This document shows, in pieces, positions 56,378-64,000 of a stretch of DNA of 64,000 bases. The stretch is from Aequorivita capsosiphonis DSM 23843 (GTDB lineage: Bacteria > Bacteroidota > Bacteroidia > Flavobacteriales > Flavobacteriaceae). The notes under the pieces were generated by a model. It was not told where the DNA came from, ran no database searches, and saw nothing but the letters and a program-made list of their open reading frames with translations. Both the position numbers and the translations under genes were made by a program. Numbering within the stretch: the first letter of the stretch is position 1; each line of letters starts with the position of its first letter. The DNA is taken from contig NZ_KE386849.1 in NCBI RefSeq assembly GCF_000429125.1, positions 156,397 through 220,396 of the forward strand, in the 5' to 3' direction.

Positions 56378-56965
56378 ATGCTTAAAGAAAAATTAAAAAA
56401 CTACAACATCATCCTAGCTTCCGGATCGCCGAGAAGGCAGGAATTTTTTAAGGAACTGGATCTAGATTTCACCATTCAGGTAAAAGCTGTGGATGAAGTT
56501 TATGCTCCTAATTTAAAACGAGAAGAAATAACTGATTATCTGTCAAAACTTAAAGCTTCCGCTTTTGAAGGTTTAAAAGAGAGTGACATTCTAATTACCA
56601 GCGACACTATTGTTTGGAAAAACGAAAGAGCATTGGAAAAACCAAAGAACGCCGAACATGCAAAACAAATGCTCCAAGATTTAAGTGGGCAAATGCACGA
56701 GGTAATCACTTCGGTTTGTTTCACTACAAAGGAATTTCAAAAAACGGTAAACGATGTTACGAAAGTCTGGTTTAAAACACTTTCGGAAGAAGAGATTGAC
56801 TATTATATAAAAAACTACAAACCCTTTGATAAAGCCGGAAGTTACGGCATACAAGAGTGGATTGGCTATATTGGGATCGAAAGAATTGAAGGTTGCTATT
56901 TTAATGTAATGGGACTTCCTACGCGCCTTGTATATAAAACCTTAACCCAGATTGCGGAGCGCTGA
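56378..56965 (+). CDS. maf: Maf-like nucleotide pyrophosphatase
   Basis: A 195-residue Maf protein; Maf hydrolyses non-canonical or methylated nucleoside triphosphates and is linked to septum formation. Family motifs: ILASGSPRRQEFF, SDTIV and DKAGSYGIQEWIGYIGIERIEG, including the catalytic Asp and Lys region. The start is taken as ATG 56378 instead of TTG 56366, as the family begins just before the ASGSPRR strand and the TTG lies in a repeat. Confidence 0.93.
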   Translation: MLKEKLKNYNIILASGSPRRQEFFKELDLDFTIQVKAVDEVYAPNLKREEITDYLSKLKASAFEGLKESDILITSDTIVWKNERALEKPKNAEHAKQMLQDLSGQMHEVITSVCFTTKEFQKTVNDVTKVWFKTLSEEEIDYYIKNYKPFDKAGSYGIQEWIGYIGIERIEGCYFNVMGLPTRLVYKTLTQIAER

Positions 56966-57046
56966 TTTTTTGGTATTTTTACAAGAAATTCTTCGCTAAG
57001 ATTGTGTGCACATCTCCAGAATTTCTTGGGATTTAAATAGAAACTA

Positions 57047-57616
57047 ATGATAGATTTAAAAGACTTTTATCCCGAACTCATTGAATCAGCTATTCTTTTA
57101 TTGGTCCTCTTTTTATTGAGAGCCATTCTGAAAAAGACTGTCCGCAATTTCACGCGTAAAATTGAACGTTTGGAGCATCGTACAGGGCTTATAATGAAGC
57201 ATATAAATTTTGCTATTTTCTTTTTGACAGCCTTAGGCCTAATCGTTATTTGGGGGCTAGATTTTAGACATTTAGGCGTATTTATGTCGTCAATATTCGC
57301 AGTAATTGGGATTGCCTTTTTTGCCCAATGGTCCATTTTAAGCAATATTACCAGCGGGGTAATTATGTTTTTTACCTTTCCGTATAAGATAGGCGATTAT
57401 ATAAAAATACACGACAAAGAAGCGCCTTTGGAAGGTATGATTGAGGATATTAAAACGTTTCATATCATTCTTCACACTCACAATAATGAAATTGTCACAT
57501 ACCCCAATAGTATGATGCTTCAAAAAGGAGTAAGCATAATAAAGCCTAACGAGTTTTACGAACATCAGCATCATTCCGAAGAGGATAAAAATAAGGAACA
57601 GCTTCCCCACGATTAA
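57047..57616 (+). CDS. Small mechanosensitive ion channel (MscS family)
   Basis: A 189-residue MscS-type protein with three helices (11-29, 53-72 and 79-95) and a short beta domain. AQWSILSNITSGVIMFFTFPYKIGDYI is the conserved pore-to-beta junction, and IKTFHIILHTHNNEIVTYPNS is the beta domain core. It lacks the larger C-terminal cage. It should open on membrane tension to release solutes during osmotic downshock. Confidence 0.9.
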   Translation: MIDLKDFYPELIESAILLLVLFLLRAILKKTVRNFTRKIERLEHRTGLIMKHINFAIFFLTALGLIVIWGLDFRHLGVFMSSIFAVIGIAFFAQWSILSNITSGVIMFFTFPYKIGDYIKIHDKEAPLEGMIEDIKTFHIILHTHNNEIVTYPNSMMLQKGVSIIKPNEFYEHQHHSEEDKNKEQLPHD

Positions 57617-57630
57617 TTTTTTCAAATAAG

Positions 57631-57638
57631 TACCTTTG
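57631..57638 (+). promoter_or_regulatory. -7 element for the PIG-L deacetylase gene
   Basis: TACCTTTG fits TAnnTTTG and would give a leader of about 28 bases before ATG 57672. No matching -33 TTG is evident. Confidence 0.4.
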
Positions 57639-57671
57639 AAAGGTTACGAATAAATCAGCACTACAAATTCT

Positions 57672-60161
57672 ATGAAAAAAATATTTTCAAGACTTCTATT
57701 TTTACTTTTTACAATAGTTGCCACCGCACAATCGCCACAAAAACCAACCGCTTCTGAAATGTACCACTCTCTTCAAAAACTTAATTTTGTTGGCTCGGCA
57801 CTTTATCTTGCGGCGCATCCTGACGATGAAAATACGCGGTTAATTTCCTATTTGGTAAATGATGTACACGCAAACACCGCCTATCTTTCAATAACCAGAG
57901 GCGACGGCGGACAAAACCTAATTGGGCCCGAATTACGTGAACTTCTCGGCGTTATCCGTACCCAGGAATTGCTACAGGCAAGACGAACAGATGGCGGGCA
58001 ACAGTTTTTTACACGCGCCAACGATTTTGGGTACAGTAAAAATCCAGAGGAAACTTTTGACTTTTGGACGAAAGATGAAGTATTGAGTGATGTGGTGAGA
58101 ACCATCCGAAAATTTAAGCCCGATATTATTATAAATCGTTTTGATCATAGAAGTCCGGGAACTACGCACGGCCACCATACGGCTTCGGCGATGTTGAGCG
58201 TGGAGGCTTTTGATATGGTTATTAATGCCTCAAAGTTTCCAAAATCTGCTGCCGAATATGGCGTTTGGAAACCACAACGTTTATTTTTTAATACTTCTTG
58301 GTGGTTTTACGGAAGCCAAGAAAAATTTGATAAGGCAGATAAAAGCAAACTTGTTTCGGTAGAAACTGGTAACTACTTCCCTGCCCTAGGCCTTTCCAAT
58401 GGCGAAATAGCTTCCTTAAGCCGCAGTATGCACAAATCGCAAGGGTTTGGAAGTACAGGCTCCCGCGGAAGTGAAACGGAATATTTGGAATTATTAGAAG
58501 GTTCAAAACCTGCGGATAACAATCTGTTTGAAGGAATAAACACGAATTGGTCAAGACTTATAGGGGGAAAGGAAATAGGTGCGATTTTAAATCCATTGGA
58601 AAACAATTTCAATTTTAAAAATCCTTCGGAAATGCTGCCGCTATTGCTGAAAGCCTATCCTTTGGTTTCAAATTTAAAAGATGCACATTGGCGAGACATA
58701 AAATTGAAGCAACTTAAACAACTTATTTTGGACTGTGGCGGAATTTTTATTGAAGCTGCTTCCGAAGAAAACTCAGTTAATCCCAACGAAGATTTTAATG
58801 TAAATATTGAGGCTATTAACCGTGGAAAAAGCGAAGTTGTTTTAAAGTCCGTAAAAAGTTCTGATGGAAAAACACTTTGGAATGAATCCACAAAATTGCC
58901 TTTTAACGAGAACGAAAAGCATAAAATAACTGTAAACTCTGGAAATCACAATCCGCCATATTCTTCTCCATATTGGCTAAACGAAAAGGGAAGTGTGGGA
59001 ATGTATGTGGCGCCTGAAAAATTCATTGGTCTGCCAGAAACTCCAGTTTTGGAGCAATTGGTTTTTGAACTTCAGTTTGGAACGGAAATTATTCCCTTCA
59101 CAAAAGACATTATTTATAAATTCAACGATCCCGTAAAAGGCGAAGTATATCGTCCGCTGGAAGTTCTTCCTGAGGTTACGGCCTCTATCCCTGAAAAGGT
59201 TTTGATTTTTGCTAGTAACGCATCTGAAAATGTTTCGGTAGTAGTTCGCGCAGGGAAAGAGAATATTTCGGGAACGGTGAGTTTGCAGCATCCTGAAGGC
59301 TGGAAAGTGGAACCGGCAGAACAGGCTTTTCAGCTTGAGCGACTTGGGCAAACACAAACCTATAATTTCACCGTAACGCCTCCCAAAAATCAAAGTGAGG
59401 GATATTTAAAAACAATCATTAAAGCTGACGGACAAACTTTCGATACGGAATTGATTACCATTGATTACGAACACATTCCCTATCAAAGTGTCTTATTGCC
59501 TTCGGAAGCGAAAGTTGCGAAGATCGACATTCAGAAAAAAGGAGAAAATATAGGATATATAAACGGTGCCGGCGATGCCATTCCGGAGAGTTTAAAGCAG
59601 ATAGGTTATTCGGTTACTACTATTGATCCTTCGAATATTTCAGAGAAAAACCTTGAAAAATTTGATGCCATTGTTGTGGGAATTCGCGCTTATAATACGG
59701 TAGCTCAATTGGCATTTGTACAACCGATTCTCAATAAATATGTTGAAAATGGCGGCACATTGATTGTGCAGTATAATACGAGCCACGCCTTGGTAACAGA
59801 AGCTATTGCACCTTATTCTTTAACGCTTTCTCGCGACCGGGTAACCGATGAGTTTTCCGAAGTTAAAATGCTTGCGCCAAAAAATGCGTTATTAAACACG
59901 CCGAATAAAATCACTCAAAAAGATTTTGAAGGCTGGGTACAGGAGCGCGGCTTGTATTTCCCTGAAAAATGGGCTAAGGAATTTACTCCAATTTTAGGAA
60001 TGCACGACAAAGGCGAGGCACAAACCAAAGGTTCGCTACTTGTGGCGAAATACGGAAAAGGATATTATATTTATACCGGATTGAGCTTTTTCCGCGAATT
60101 ACCTGCAGGTGTTCCGGGTGCGTATCGACTTTTTGCGAATATGCTTTCGGTAGGGAAATAG
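57672..60161 (+). CDS. Secreted PIG-L/LmbE family deacetylase with C-terminal amidotransferase-like domain
   Basis: An 829-residue secreted protein. The signal peptide ends VATAQ. The N-terminal domain (about 25-250) is PIG-L/LmbE: AAHPDDENTRLISYL gives the zinc-binding HPDDE, and GTTHGHHTASAML supplies further His residues. A middle beta domain (375-610) of Ig-like type follows. The last 190 residues have a glutamine-amidotransferase-like fold (FDAIVVGIRAYN, GGTLIVQYNTSH, GYYIYTGLSFFRELPAG). It likely deacetylates an N-acetyl sugar or related compound outside the cytoplasm; the actual substrate is unknown. Confidence 0.88.
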   Translation: MKKIFSRLLFLLFTIVATAQSPQKPTASEMYHSLQKLNFVGSALYLAAHPDDENTRLISYLVNDVHANTAYLSITRGDGGQNLIGPELRELLGVIRTQELLQARRTDGGQQFFTRANDFGYSKNPEETFDFWTKDEVLSDVVRTIRKFKPDIIINRFDHRSPGTTHGHHTASAMLSVEAFDMVINASKFPKSAAEYGVWKPQRLFFNTSWWFYGSQEKFDKADKSKLVSVETGNYFPALGLSNGEIASLSRSMHKSQGFGSTGSRGSETEYLELLEGSKPADNNLFEGINTNWSRLIGGKEIGAILNPLENNFNFKNPSEMLPLLLKAYPLVSNLKDAHWRDIKLKQLKQLILDCGGIFIEAASEENSVNPNEDFNVNIEAINRGKSEVVLKSVKSSDGKTLWNESTKLPFNENEKHKITVNSGNHNPPYSSPYWLNEKGSVGMYVAPEKFIGLPETPVLEQLVFELQFGTEIIPFTKDIIYKFNDPVKGEVYRPLEVLPEVTASIPEKVLIFASNASENVSVVVRAGKENISGTVSLQHPEGWKVEPAEQAFQLERLGQTQTYNFTVTPPKNQSEGYLKTIIKADGQTFDTELITIDYEHIPYQSVLLPSEAKVAKIDIQKKGENIGYINGAGDAIPESLKQIGYSVTTIDPSNISEKNLEKFDAIVVGIRAYNTVAQLAFVQPILNKYVENGGTLIVQYNTSHALVTEAIAPYSLTLSRDRVTDEFSEVKMLAPKNALLNTPNKITQKDFEGWVQERGLYFPEKWAKEFTPILGMHDKGEAQTKGSLLVAKYGKGYYIYTGLSFFRELPAGVPGAYRLFANMLSVGK

Positions 60162-60223
60162 GATGATGCTATATCCAATGTTCAAACAGATTTTAGTACT
60201 TTTAGAGATTAAATGATAGAAAA

Positions 60224-60445
60224 ATGGAAACAATGAGAATAAAAATATTGAATCCTAAGGCAGAAAGCCTATTAAAAAATCTGGCTGATTTAGATTTAAT
60301 TGAAATTACGGATCCGAAAAAAGAATTTCTGGAGCTTTTAGAACGATTGCAAAGTAATGCTCATACTGCCCCCACTCTTGAAGAAATAACCGCAGAAGTT
60401 GAAATTGTGAGAAAGGCGAGATATGAGCAAGAAAATAATAGTTGA
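60224..60445 (+). CDS. Antitoxin of PIN-type toxin-antitoxin pair
   Basis: A 73-residue acidic protein (MRIKILNPKAESLLKNLADL, then LELLERLQSNAHTAPTLEEI). It has a short strand and helices, and its C-terminal end overlaps the toxin gene by 23 bases. Small acidic proteins of this type neutralise PIN toxins. The start may be ATG 60224 or ATG 60233, since both are in frame. Confidence 0.72.
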   Translation: METMRIKILNPKAESLLKNLADLDLIEITDPKKEFLELLERLQSNAHTAPTLEEITAEVEIVRKARYEQENNS

Positions 60446-60836
60446 CACTAATTTATGGATAAGCTTTTTAATTACTAAAGAATATCAAGCCTTTAAAAAT
60501 CTTATCATTTCCAATGACATAATCCTGCTTTTTTCTGAAAGATCTATTCAAGAATTTTTTGAAGTCACTCACAGACCACATTTTCGAAAGTTATTTCCTA
60601 TTGAAGAAATAAATATTTTATTTGCGGTATTTAAAGTATATGGAACTTGGATAATGCCTACTTCTAATATAAAAATTTGTCGCGATACTAAGGACAACTT
60701 CTTACTAAACCTAGCTGTTGATGGAAAAGCGGATTACTTAATAACTGGCGATAAAGATTTACTGGTACTCAAAGAAATAGAAAACACCAAAATTCTAACT
60801 TATGCTGATTTTATTATTGAAATGGAAGAAGTATAA
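60423..60836 (+). CDS. PIN domain toxin (putative VapC-like ribonuclease)
   Basis: A 137-residue PIN-fold protein. The first metal-binding Asp is in IIVDTNLWISFL, Glu in FSERSIQEFFEV, and Asp residues in CRDTKDNFLLNLAVDGKADYLITGDKDLL. It should cleave RNA with Mg2+. Overlap with the antitoxin gene and same strand fit a toxin-antitoxin operon. Confidence 0.87.
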   Translation: MSKKIIVDTNLWISFLITKEYQAFKNLIISNDIILLFSERSIQEFFEVTHRPHFRKLFPIEEINILFAVFKVYGTWIMPTSNIKICRDTKDNFLLNLAVDGKADYLITGDKDLLVLKEIENTKILTYADFIIEMEEV

Positions 60837-60840
60837 AAAA

Positions 60841-61076
60841 ATTAGTCGTGTCCGACTAAGATGCAAGACCGTCCCGATAGATCGGGACTGAAAGACGTAA
60901 GACTTAAGACTTGATTCCTAATAGATTGATAATTAAGTTAGATTGATTAAGCACACTTCTTTATTCTGTAAATTTCAATGTTAAACGCTATAGCAAGGTG
61001 ACATTGAATAAAAATACTACATAACCTACTATCATTGACTTAACTTAAATTTGAAATATTTTAGTCGGACACTAAT
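60841..61076. mobile_element. MITE-like element with terminal inverted repeats
   Basis: The left end reads ATTAGTCGTGTCCGACTAA (60841-60859) and the right end's complement reads ATTAGTGTCCGACTAA (61061-61076), identical except for a CGT insertion. The 236-base interior has no gene. It lies just after the PIN toxin gene. The flanks are A-rich on both sides, so no target duplication can be called. Confidence 0.6.
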
Positions 61077-61223
61077 GAAAAAAAATCCCAAAAAACATTT
61101 TGATATAAACAAGTATAAGATATTTTGTCAAACCTATGTGAAACCTTTGTGTAACTTTGTGAAGTAGGCATTACGCGGAGTTTCACAAAGAATCACAGAG
61201 GCGCACGGAGAAAAAAATACATA
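61077..61223. repeat. Intergenic CACAAAG/GCGCACGGAG repeat words
   Basis: AACCTTTGTGTAACTTTGTG near 61141 and GCGGAGTTTCACAAAGAATC near 61172 belong to the CACAAAG-type vocabulary seen at 34601, 55175 and 56118. They stop just before the short ORF at 61224. Confidence 0.6.
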
Positions 61224-61334
61224 ATGAACCAAGAATCACAAAAATTTGTCTGGAAAAGAAGTTTCACATTAGTGCTGCTAGTCAATGCCCTATATATCTA
61301 TCTGTTTTATTTAATAATGCAAAACTTCGCCTAA
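61224..61334 (+). CDS. Very small membrane protein preceding the symporter
   Basis: A 36-residue ORF, opening MNQESQKFVWKRSFTLVLLV, with one transmembrane helix (about 14-35). Its TAA stop is directly followed by the ATG of the symporter (61335), so they are translationally linked. Tiny membrane partners occur before several transporters; the role is inferred. It is too small to be sure, but the fixed stop-start arrangement and hydrophobic profile support it. Confidence 0.65.
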   Translation: MNQESQKFVWKRSFTLVLLVNALYIYLFYLIMQNFA

Positions 61335-63041
61335 ATGCAGCAGATTGACTGGATTGTCTTAATTGGAACCCTTGTTTTTATTGTAGTTTACGGTACGTGG
61401 AAATCGCGCCAACAAAAAGATGTAGGCGATTATTTAAAAGGTGGCAATACCGCACATTGGTGGACCATTGGCTTAAGCGTTATGGCGACGCAGGCCAGTG
61501 CAATTACCTTTCTCTCTACGCCAGGACAAGCTTTTCACGACGGAATGGGCTTTGTTCAATTTTACTTCGGACTTCCCATTGCGATGGTGATTATCTGTTT
61601 GGTTTTTATTCCCATTTATCACCGATTAAAAGTTTATACCGCATACGAATATCTTGAAACACGTTTCGATCAGAAAACAAGAACCTTAACCGCCATTCTC
61701 TTTTTAATACAACGCGGACTTGCTTGTGGGATAACAATTTTTGCACCTTCCATTATTCTTTCTGCCGTCTTGGGCTGGAATTTGATCTATTTAAATATAA
61801 TCATTGGTGTGCTCGTGATAATATACACCGTAAGTGGCGGCACAAAGGCGGTAAGTGTTACCCAAAAGCAGCAAATGGCCGTTATTTTCTTCGGAATGTT
61901 TATTGCGTTTCTTTTAATTCTCAACTATTTACCACTAGACATCACGTTTACCAAAGCACTTGAAATTGCAGGTGCTGGTGGTAAAATGGATATCCTCGAT
62001 TTCTCTTTTGACTTTGATAATCGCTATACGTTTTGGAGTGGGATTATTGGTGGAACTTTTCTAGCTCTCTCCTACTTCGGAACAGATCAGAGCCAGGTGC
62101 AGCGGTATCTTTCCGGGCGATCTGTTAAGCAAAGTCAAATGGGATTGATTATGAACGGTTTATTAAAAGTGCCTATGCAGTTCTTTATTTTGTTGGTGGG
62201 AATTATGGTTTTTGTGTTTTATCAATTCAACCCCTCTCCTCTCCATTTTAATCCCGCGGCAGTTAAAGACGTAAAGAAATCTGAATACGCCTCAGAATAC
62301 GAAGCCTTGGAAGCAAAGAAGGATGCGCTTGATCACGATCTTGCTGCAACTCAAATAGAATACTCCAAGGCACAATCGGAAATTGAAAAGAAAAACTATG
62401 CTGCAGAAATAAAGAGTTTAAACAAAGGAGAGGATCAGTTACGGAAACAGTCCGTAGCCGTAATCAAGAAAGCCAATCCCAGTGCGGAAACCAATGATAA
62501 GGATTACGTTTTTATTCATTTTATTTTAACCAATCTTCCTCGCGGACTCATCGGCTTGCTGTTAGCGGTAATATTGAGCGCAGCAATGTCCTCCACCGCT
62601 TCAGAGTTGAACGCTTTGGGGAGTACCACTACTATTGACCTTTATAAACGAAACGTCCCCGGGAAACGTGAAAAGCATTATGTTGCCGCCTCCCGTGGGT
62701 TCACACTTTTATGGGGGCTTATTGCTATTGGGGTTGCGTGTACGGCAAACTTATTCGACAATCTTATTCAGTTGGTAAATATTATTGGTTCTATTTTCTA
62801 CGGTAATGTTCTCGGGATATTTCTTCTTGCATTTTTCATTAAATACGTGCGCAGCAAAGCGGTATTTATTGCGGCATTGATCACCCAAGTAATCATTATC
62901 TATATTTGGTATATCGACCTGATGCCTTATTTATGGCTAAACTTGGTGGGTTGTGCTTTGGTGATGGGAATTGCCATACTACTTCAAGTTTTATTACCTA
63001 AGAATGAAGGTGGAGAACCTGTAGTTTTAAAAGAAGTTTAG
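61335..63041 (+). CDS. Sodium:solute symporter (SSS family) with coiled-coil insert
   Basis: A 568-residue transporter with about 13 helices. The family region is GDYLKGGNTAHWWTIGLSVMATQASAITFLS, then SGGTKAVSVTQ and GTDQSQVQRYLSGRS. Residues 308-388 form a charged, likely coiled-coil insert (KDVKKSEYASEYEALEAKK, QSEIEKKNYAAEIKSL) between helices, which is larger than usual loops. The substrate (sugar, sialic acid or other) is unknown. It follows a tiny membrane ORF with no gap. Confidence 0.88.
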   Translation: MQQIDWIVLIGTLVFIVVYGTWKSRQQKDVGDYLKGGNTAHWWTIGLSVMATQASAITFLSTPGQAFHDGMGFVQFYFGLPIAMVIICLVFIPIYHRLKVYTAYEYLETRFDQKTRTLTAILFLIQRGLACGITIFAPSIILSAVLGWNLIYLNIIIGVLVIIYTVSGGTKAVSVTQKQQMAVIFFGMFIAFLLILNYLPLDITFTKALEIAGAGGKMDILDFSFDFDNRYTFWSGIIGGTFLALSYFGTDQSQVQRYLSGRSVKQSQMGLIMNGLLKVPMQFFILLVGIMVFVFYQFNPSPLHFNPAAVKDVKKSEYASEYEALEAKKDALDHDLAATQIEYSKAQSEIEKKNYAAEIKSLNKGEDQLRKQSVAVIKKANPSAETNDKDYVFIHFILTNLPRGLIGLLLAVILSAAMSSTASELNALGSTTTIDLYKRNVPGKREKHYVAASRGFTLLWGLIAIGVACTANLFDNLIQLVNIIGSIFYGNVLGIFLLAFFIKYVRSKAVFIAALITQVIIIYIWYIDLMPYLWLNLVGCALVMGIAILLQVLLPKNEGGEPVVLKEV

Positions 63042-63320
63042 AAGTTATAAGAACAACAGTTTAAAGTTGATCGTTTTTTGAGAAAGCGGTATAATTAGGT
63101 TATTGTAGTTCATATAATAAAATAGGGGTTTGGCTTAAAGTTGCTATTAAATAGTCGCCGTTCATCATGATATATTAATACTAGGCATTTCTTCAAAAGA
63201 TAGAAATTAAGAAAACCTTCCTACTCCAATGATTTTTATGGAAAAACGCGTCTTTTTATGGAGTGATAATAAATTCTGCATAATAGCTGACTTTTTAAAC
63301 CAAAGAAGATCACTTATATA
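63042..63320. other. Intergenic, no gene recognised
   Basis: AT-rich sequence after the symporter gene. The N-terminal part of the transposase whose remnant follows could have stood here, but I could not recognise its HUH motif. No other feature was seen. Confidence 0.4.
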
Positions 63321-63593
63321 TTCTACAAAGTATCAAAAAACATAACATTAGCCATTCTTATGGAGAAATTAAAATCCAATTCATGGATAAATGTAAGAGG
63401 AGAAGCATATCGAAACTTTTAGTGGCAGAATGGCTATGGAGCATTTTCTGTGAGAGCATCGGAAGTCGATGTCGTTGTTAATTATATAGAAAACCAAAAG
63501 GAACACCACAAACGCAAAACTTTTCAGCAAGAATATCGAGCATTTCTAAAGAAATACAAGTTGGAGTATAACGAGCCTTAGGTGTGGGATTAG
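63321..63593 (+). pseudogene. 3' remnant of a REP-associated (RAYT) tyrosine transposase
   Basis: The frame reads KNITLAILMEKLKSNSWIN, then RGEAYRNF, a TAG stop (63420-63422), WQNGYGAFSV, SEVDVVVNYIENQKEHHK, FQQEYRAFLKKYKLEYNEP, a second TAG (63579-63581) and VWD with a final TAG at 63591-63593. This is the C-terminal half of an IS200-like RAYT transposase. The YIENQ helix normally carries the catalytic tyrosine. The N-terminal half with the HUH motif is missing and two stops interrupt it. REP-like units lie directly after it. Confidence 0.83.
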
Positions 63594-63600
63594 GAGTTAG

Positions 63601-63625
63601 AAGGTATGTCACCCTTTCAGGGCTT
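63601..63625. repeat. REP-like unit, half copy
   Basis: AAGGTATGTCACCCTTTCAG with GGCT matches the tail part of the full units (GGTATTACGCCCTTTCAGGG) but has no hairpin before it. It lies 8 bases after the RAYT remnant. Confidence 0.7.
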
Positions 63626-63651
63626 TATAATAATCAGGCTTTCATTCTACA

Positions 63652-63699
63652 GCATAGGGTTCTACCCTATGCAAAGGTATTACGCCCTTTCAGGGCTAT
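63652..63699. repeat. REP-like unit A
   Basis: A palindrome (GCATAGGGT/ACCCTATGC, three-base loop, 63652-63672) is followed by AAAGGTATTACGCCCTTTCA and GGGCT. Confidence 0.85.
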
Positions 63700-63725
63700 C
63701 ATGCATCTAAACTTTCACTCTATAA

Positions 63726-63772
63726 CCTAGGACTATGCCCCAAGCAAAGGTATTACGCTCTTTCAGAGCTAT
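63726..63772. repeat. REP-like unit B
   Basis: CCTAGGACTATGCCCCAAGC begins a degenerate hairpin, followed by AAAGGTATTACGCTCTTTCA and GAGCT, in the same orientation as unit A. Confidence 0.8.
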
Positions 63773-63818
63773 CAAGAGCTAAATGTAGTAAACATCTCTA
63801 ACTTCATCCCATATGGCA

Positions 63819-63867
63819 GTCCTGAAAGGGCGATATAACCTAACCTTGGGCACGAGCCCTAGGAATA
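63819..63867. repeat. REP-like unit C (opposite orientation)
   Basis: GTCCTGAAAGGGCGATATAA leads to a CCTTGGGC...GCCCTAGG hairpin and AATAC. It is the reverse of units A and B. Confidence 0.85.
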
Positions 63868-63941
63868 CAAGACGATTAGTAATCATGCTTAGAAGCCTAG
63901 TAATAACCTATATAGAACATAAGTCCCAAAAGTGAAGGACC

Positions 63942-63992
63942 CAACCCTGAAAGGGCGATATACCATAACCTAGGGCATAGCCCTAGGAATAC
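63942..63992. repeat. REP-like unit D (opposite orientation)
   Basis: CAACCCTGAAAGGGCGATAT followed by ACCATAA and the near-perfect palindrome CCTAGGGCATAGCCCTAGG (63969-63987). It is the best-formed unit and agrees in orientation with C. Confidence 0.88.
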
Positions 63993-64000
63993 GTGAAGGA

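Noticed and set aside
63601..63992. Possible CRISPR array near the window end
   Set aside because: Repeats change orientation, have irregular spacing and are palindromic, which fits REP-like units next to a RAYT remnant instead.
1..64000. tRNA, rRNA, riboswitch or origin
   Set aside because: No tRNA cloverleaf with CCA-side stem, no rRNA motif, no known riboswitch core and no DnaA-box cluster was seen in any spacer.

Overview
The window reads as a chromosomal segment of a Flavobacteriaceae-type Bacteroidota. This rests on low GC, a protein with a type IX secretion (T9SS) sorting tail, a TonB receptor with an N-terminal carboxypeptidase-regulatory domain, a fused ResB-CcsA protein, a UbiA/Maf/KdsC gene block typical of the group, and promoters of the Bacteroidota type (-33 TTG, about 20 bases, then TAnnTTTG). 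No purine-rich Shine-Dalgarno sites were needed to place starts. No rRNA, tRNA or CRISPR array was seen, and nearly all genes are core or envelope genes.

1-16 kb: envelope and stress genes. A small outer-membrane barrel protein is followed by a UDP-sugar dehydrogenase/epimerase pair (tviB-tviC type), a decayed AraC-type regulator, dps, a second small barrel paralogue, and two tandem giant lipoproteins. Each giant combines a metallophosphoesterase domain, a possible kinase-like centre and an Omp85-type barrel. One keeps its phosphoesterase residues and the other has lost nearly all of them. Next comes an HD-domain protein fused to a Pycsar-effector-type membrane domain.

16-35 kb: a GAF protein, a thioredoxin-fold lipoprotein, a SIMPL protein, a rhomboid protease, a lipid A-type acyltransferase, glmM, an ACP phosphodiesterase overlapping gamma-glutamyltransferase, uvrA, a LOG-family protein, a T9SS-secreted nuclease/phosphatase-fold protein, and a peptidase-M1-like protein without an HExxH motif that ends in a barrel.

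35-48 kb: a small tyrosine-coordinated heme protein (HTHP), the ltaE-pncB-pncA operon (NAD salvage), prfB with its programmed +1 frameshift, small lipoprotein and membrane proteins, a DUF4142-cupredoxin pair, an ArsC-like protein, a TonB receptor and fumC.

48-64 kb: ResB-CcsA cytochrome c assembly, a truncated haemoglobin and a membrane protein divergent from a Crp/Fnr regulator, a DUF2520-KdsC-UbiA-(VOC)-Maf-MscS run, a PIG-L deacetylase, a PIN toxin/antitoxin pair, a MITE-like element, and a sodium:solute symporter with a tiny membrane ORF in front. The window ends with the remnant of a REP-associated (RAYT) transposase beside palindromic REP-like units.

The most unusual feature is the intergenic DNA. 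Heptamer tandem repeats start within about 10 bases after stop codons, a different repeat word sits directly in front of start codons and has supplied one of them, and several dispersed repeat families recur.
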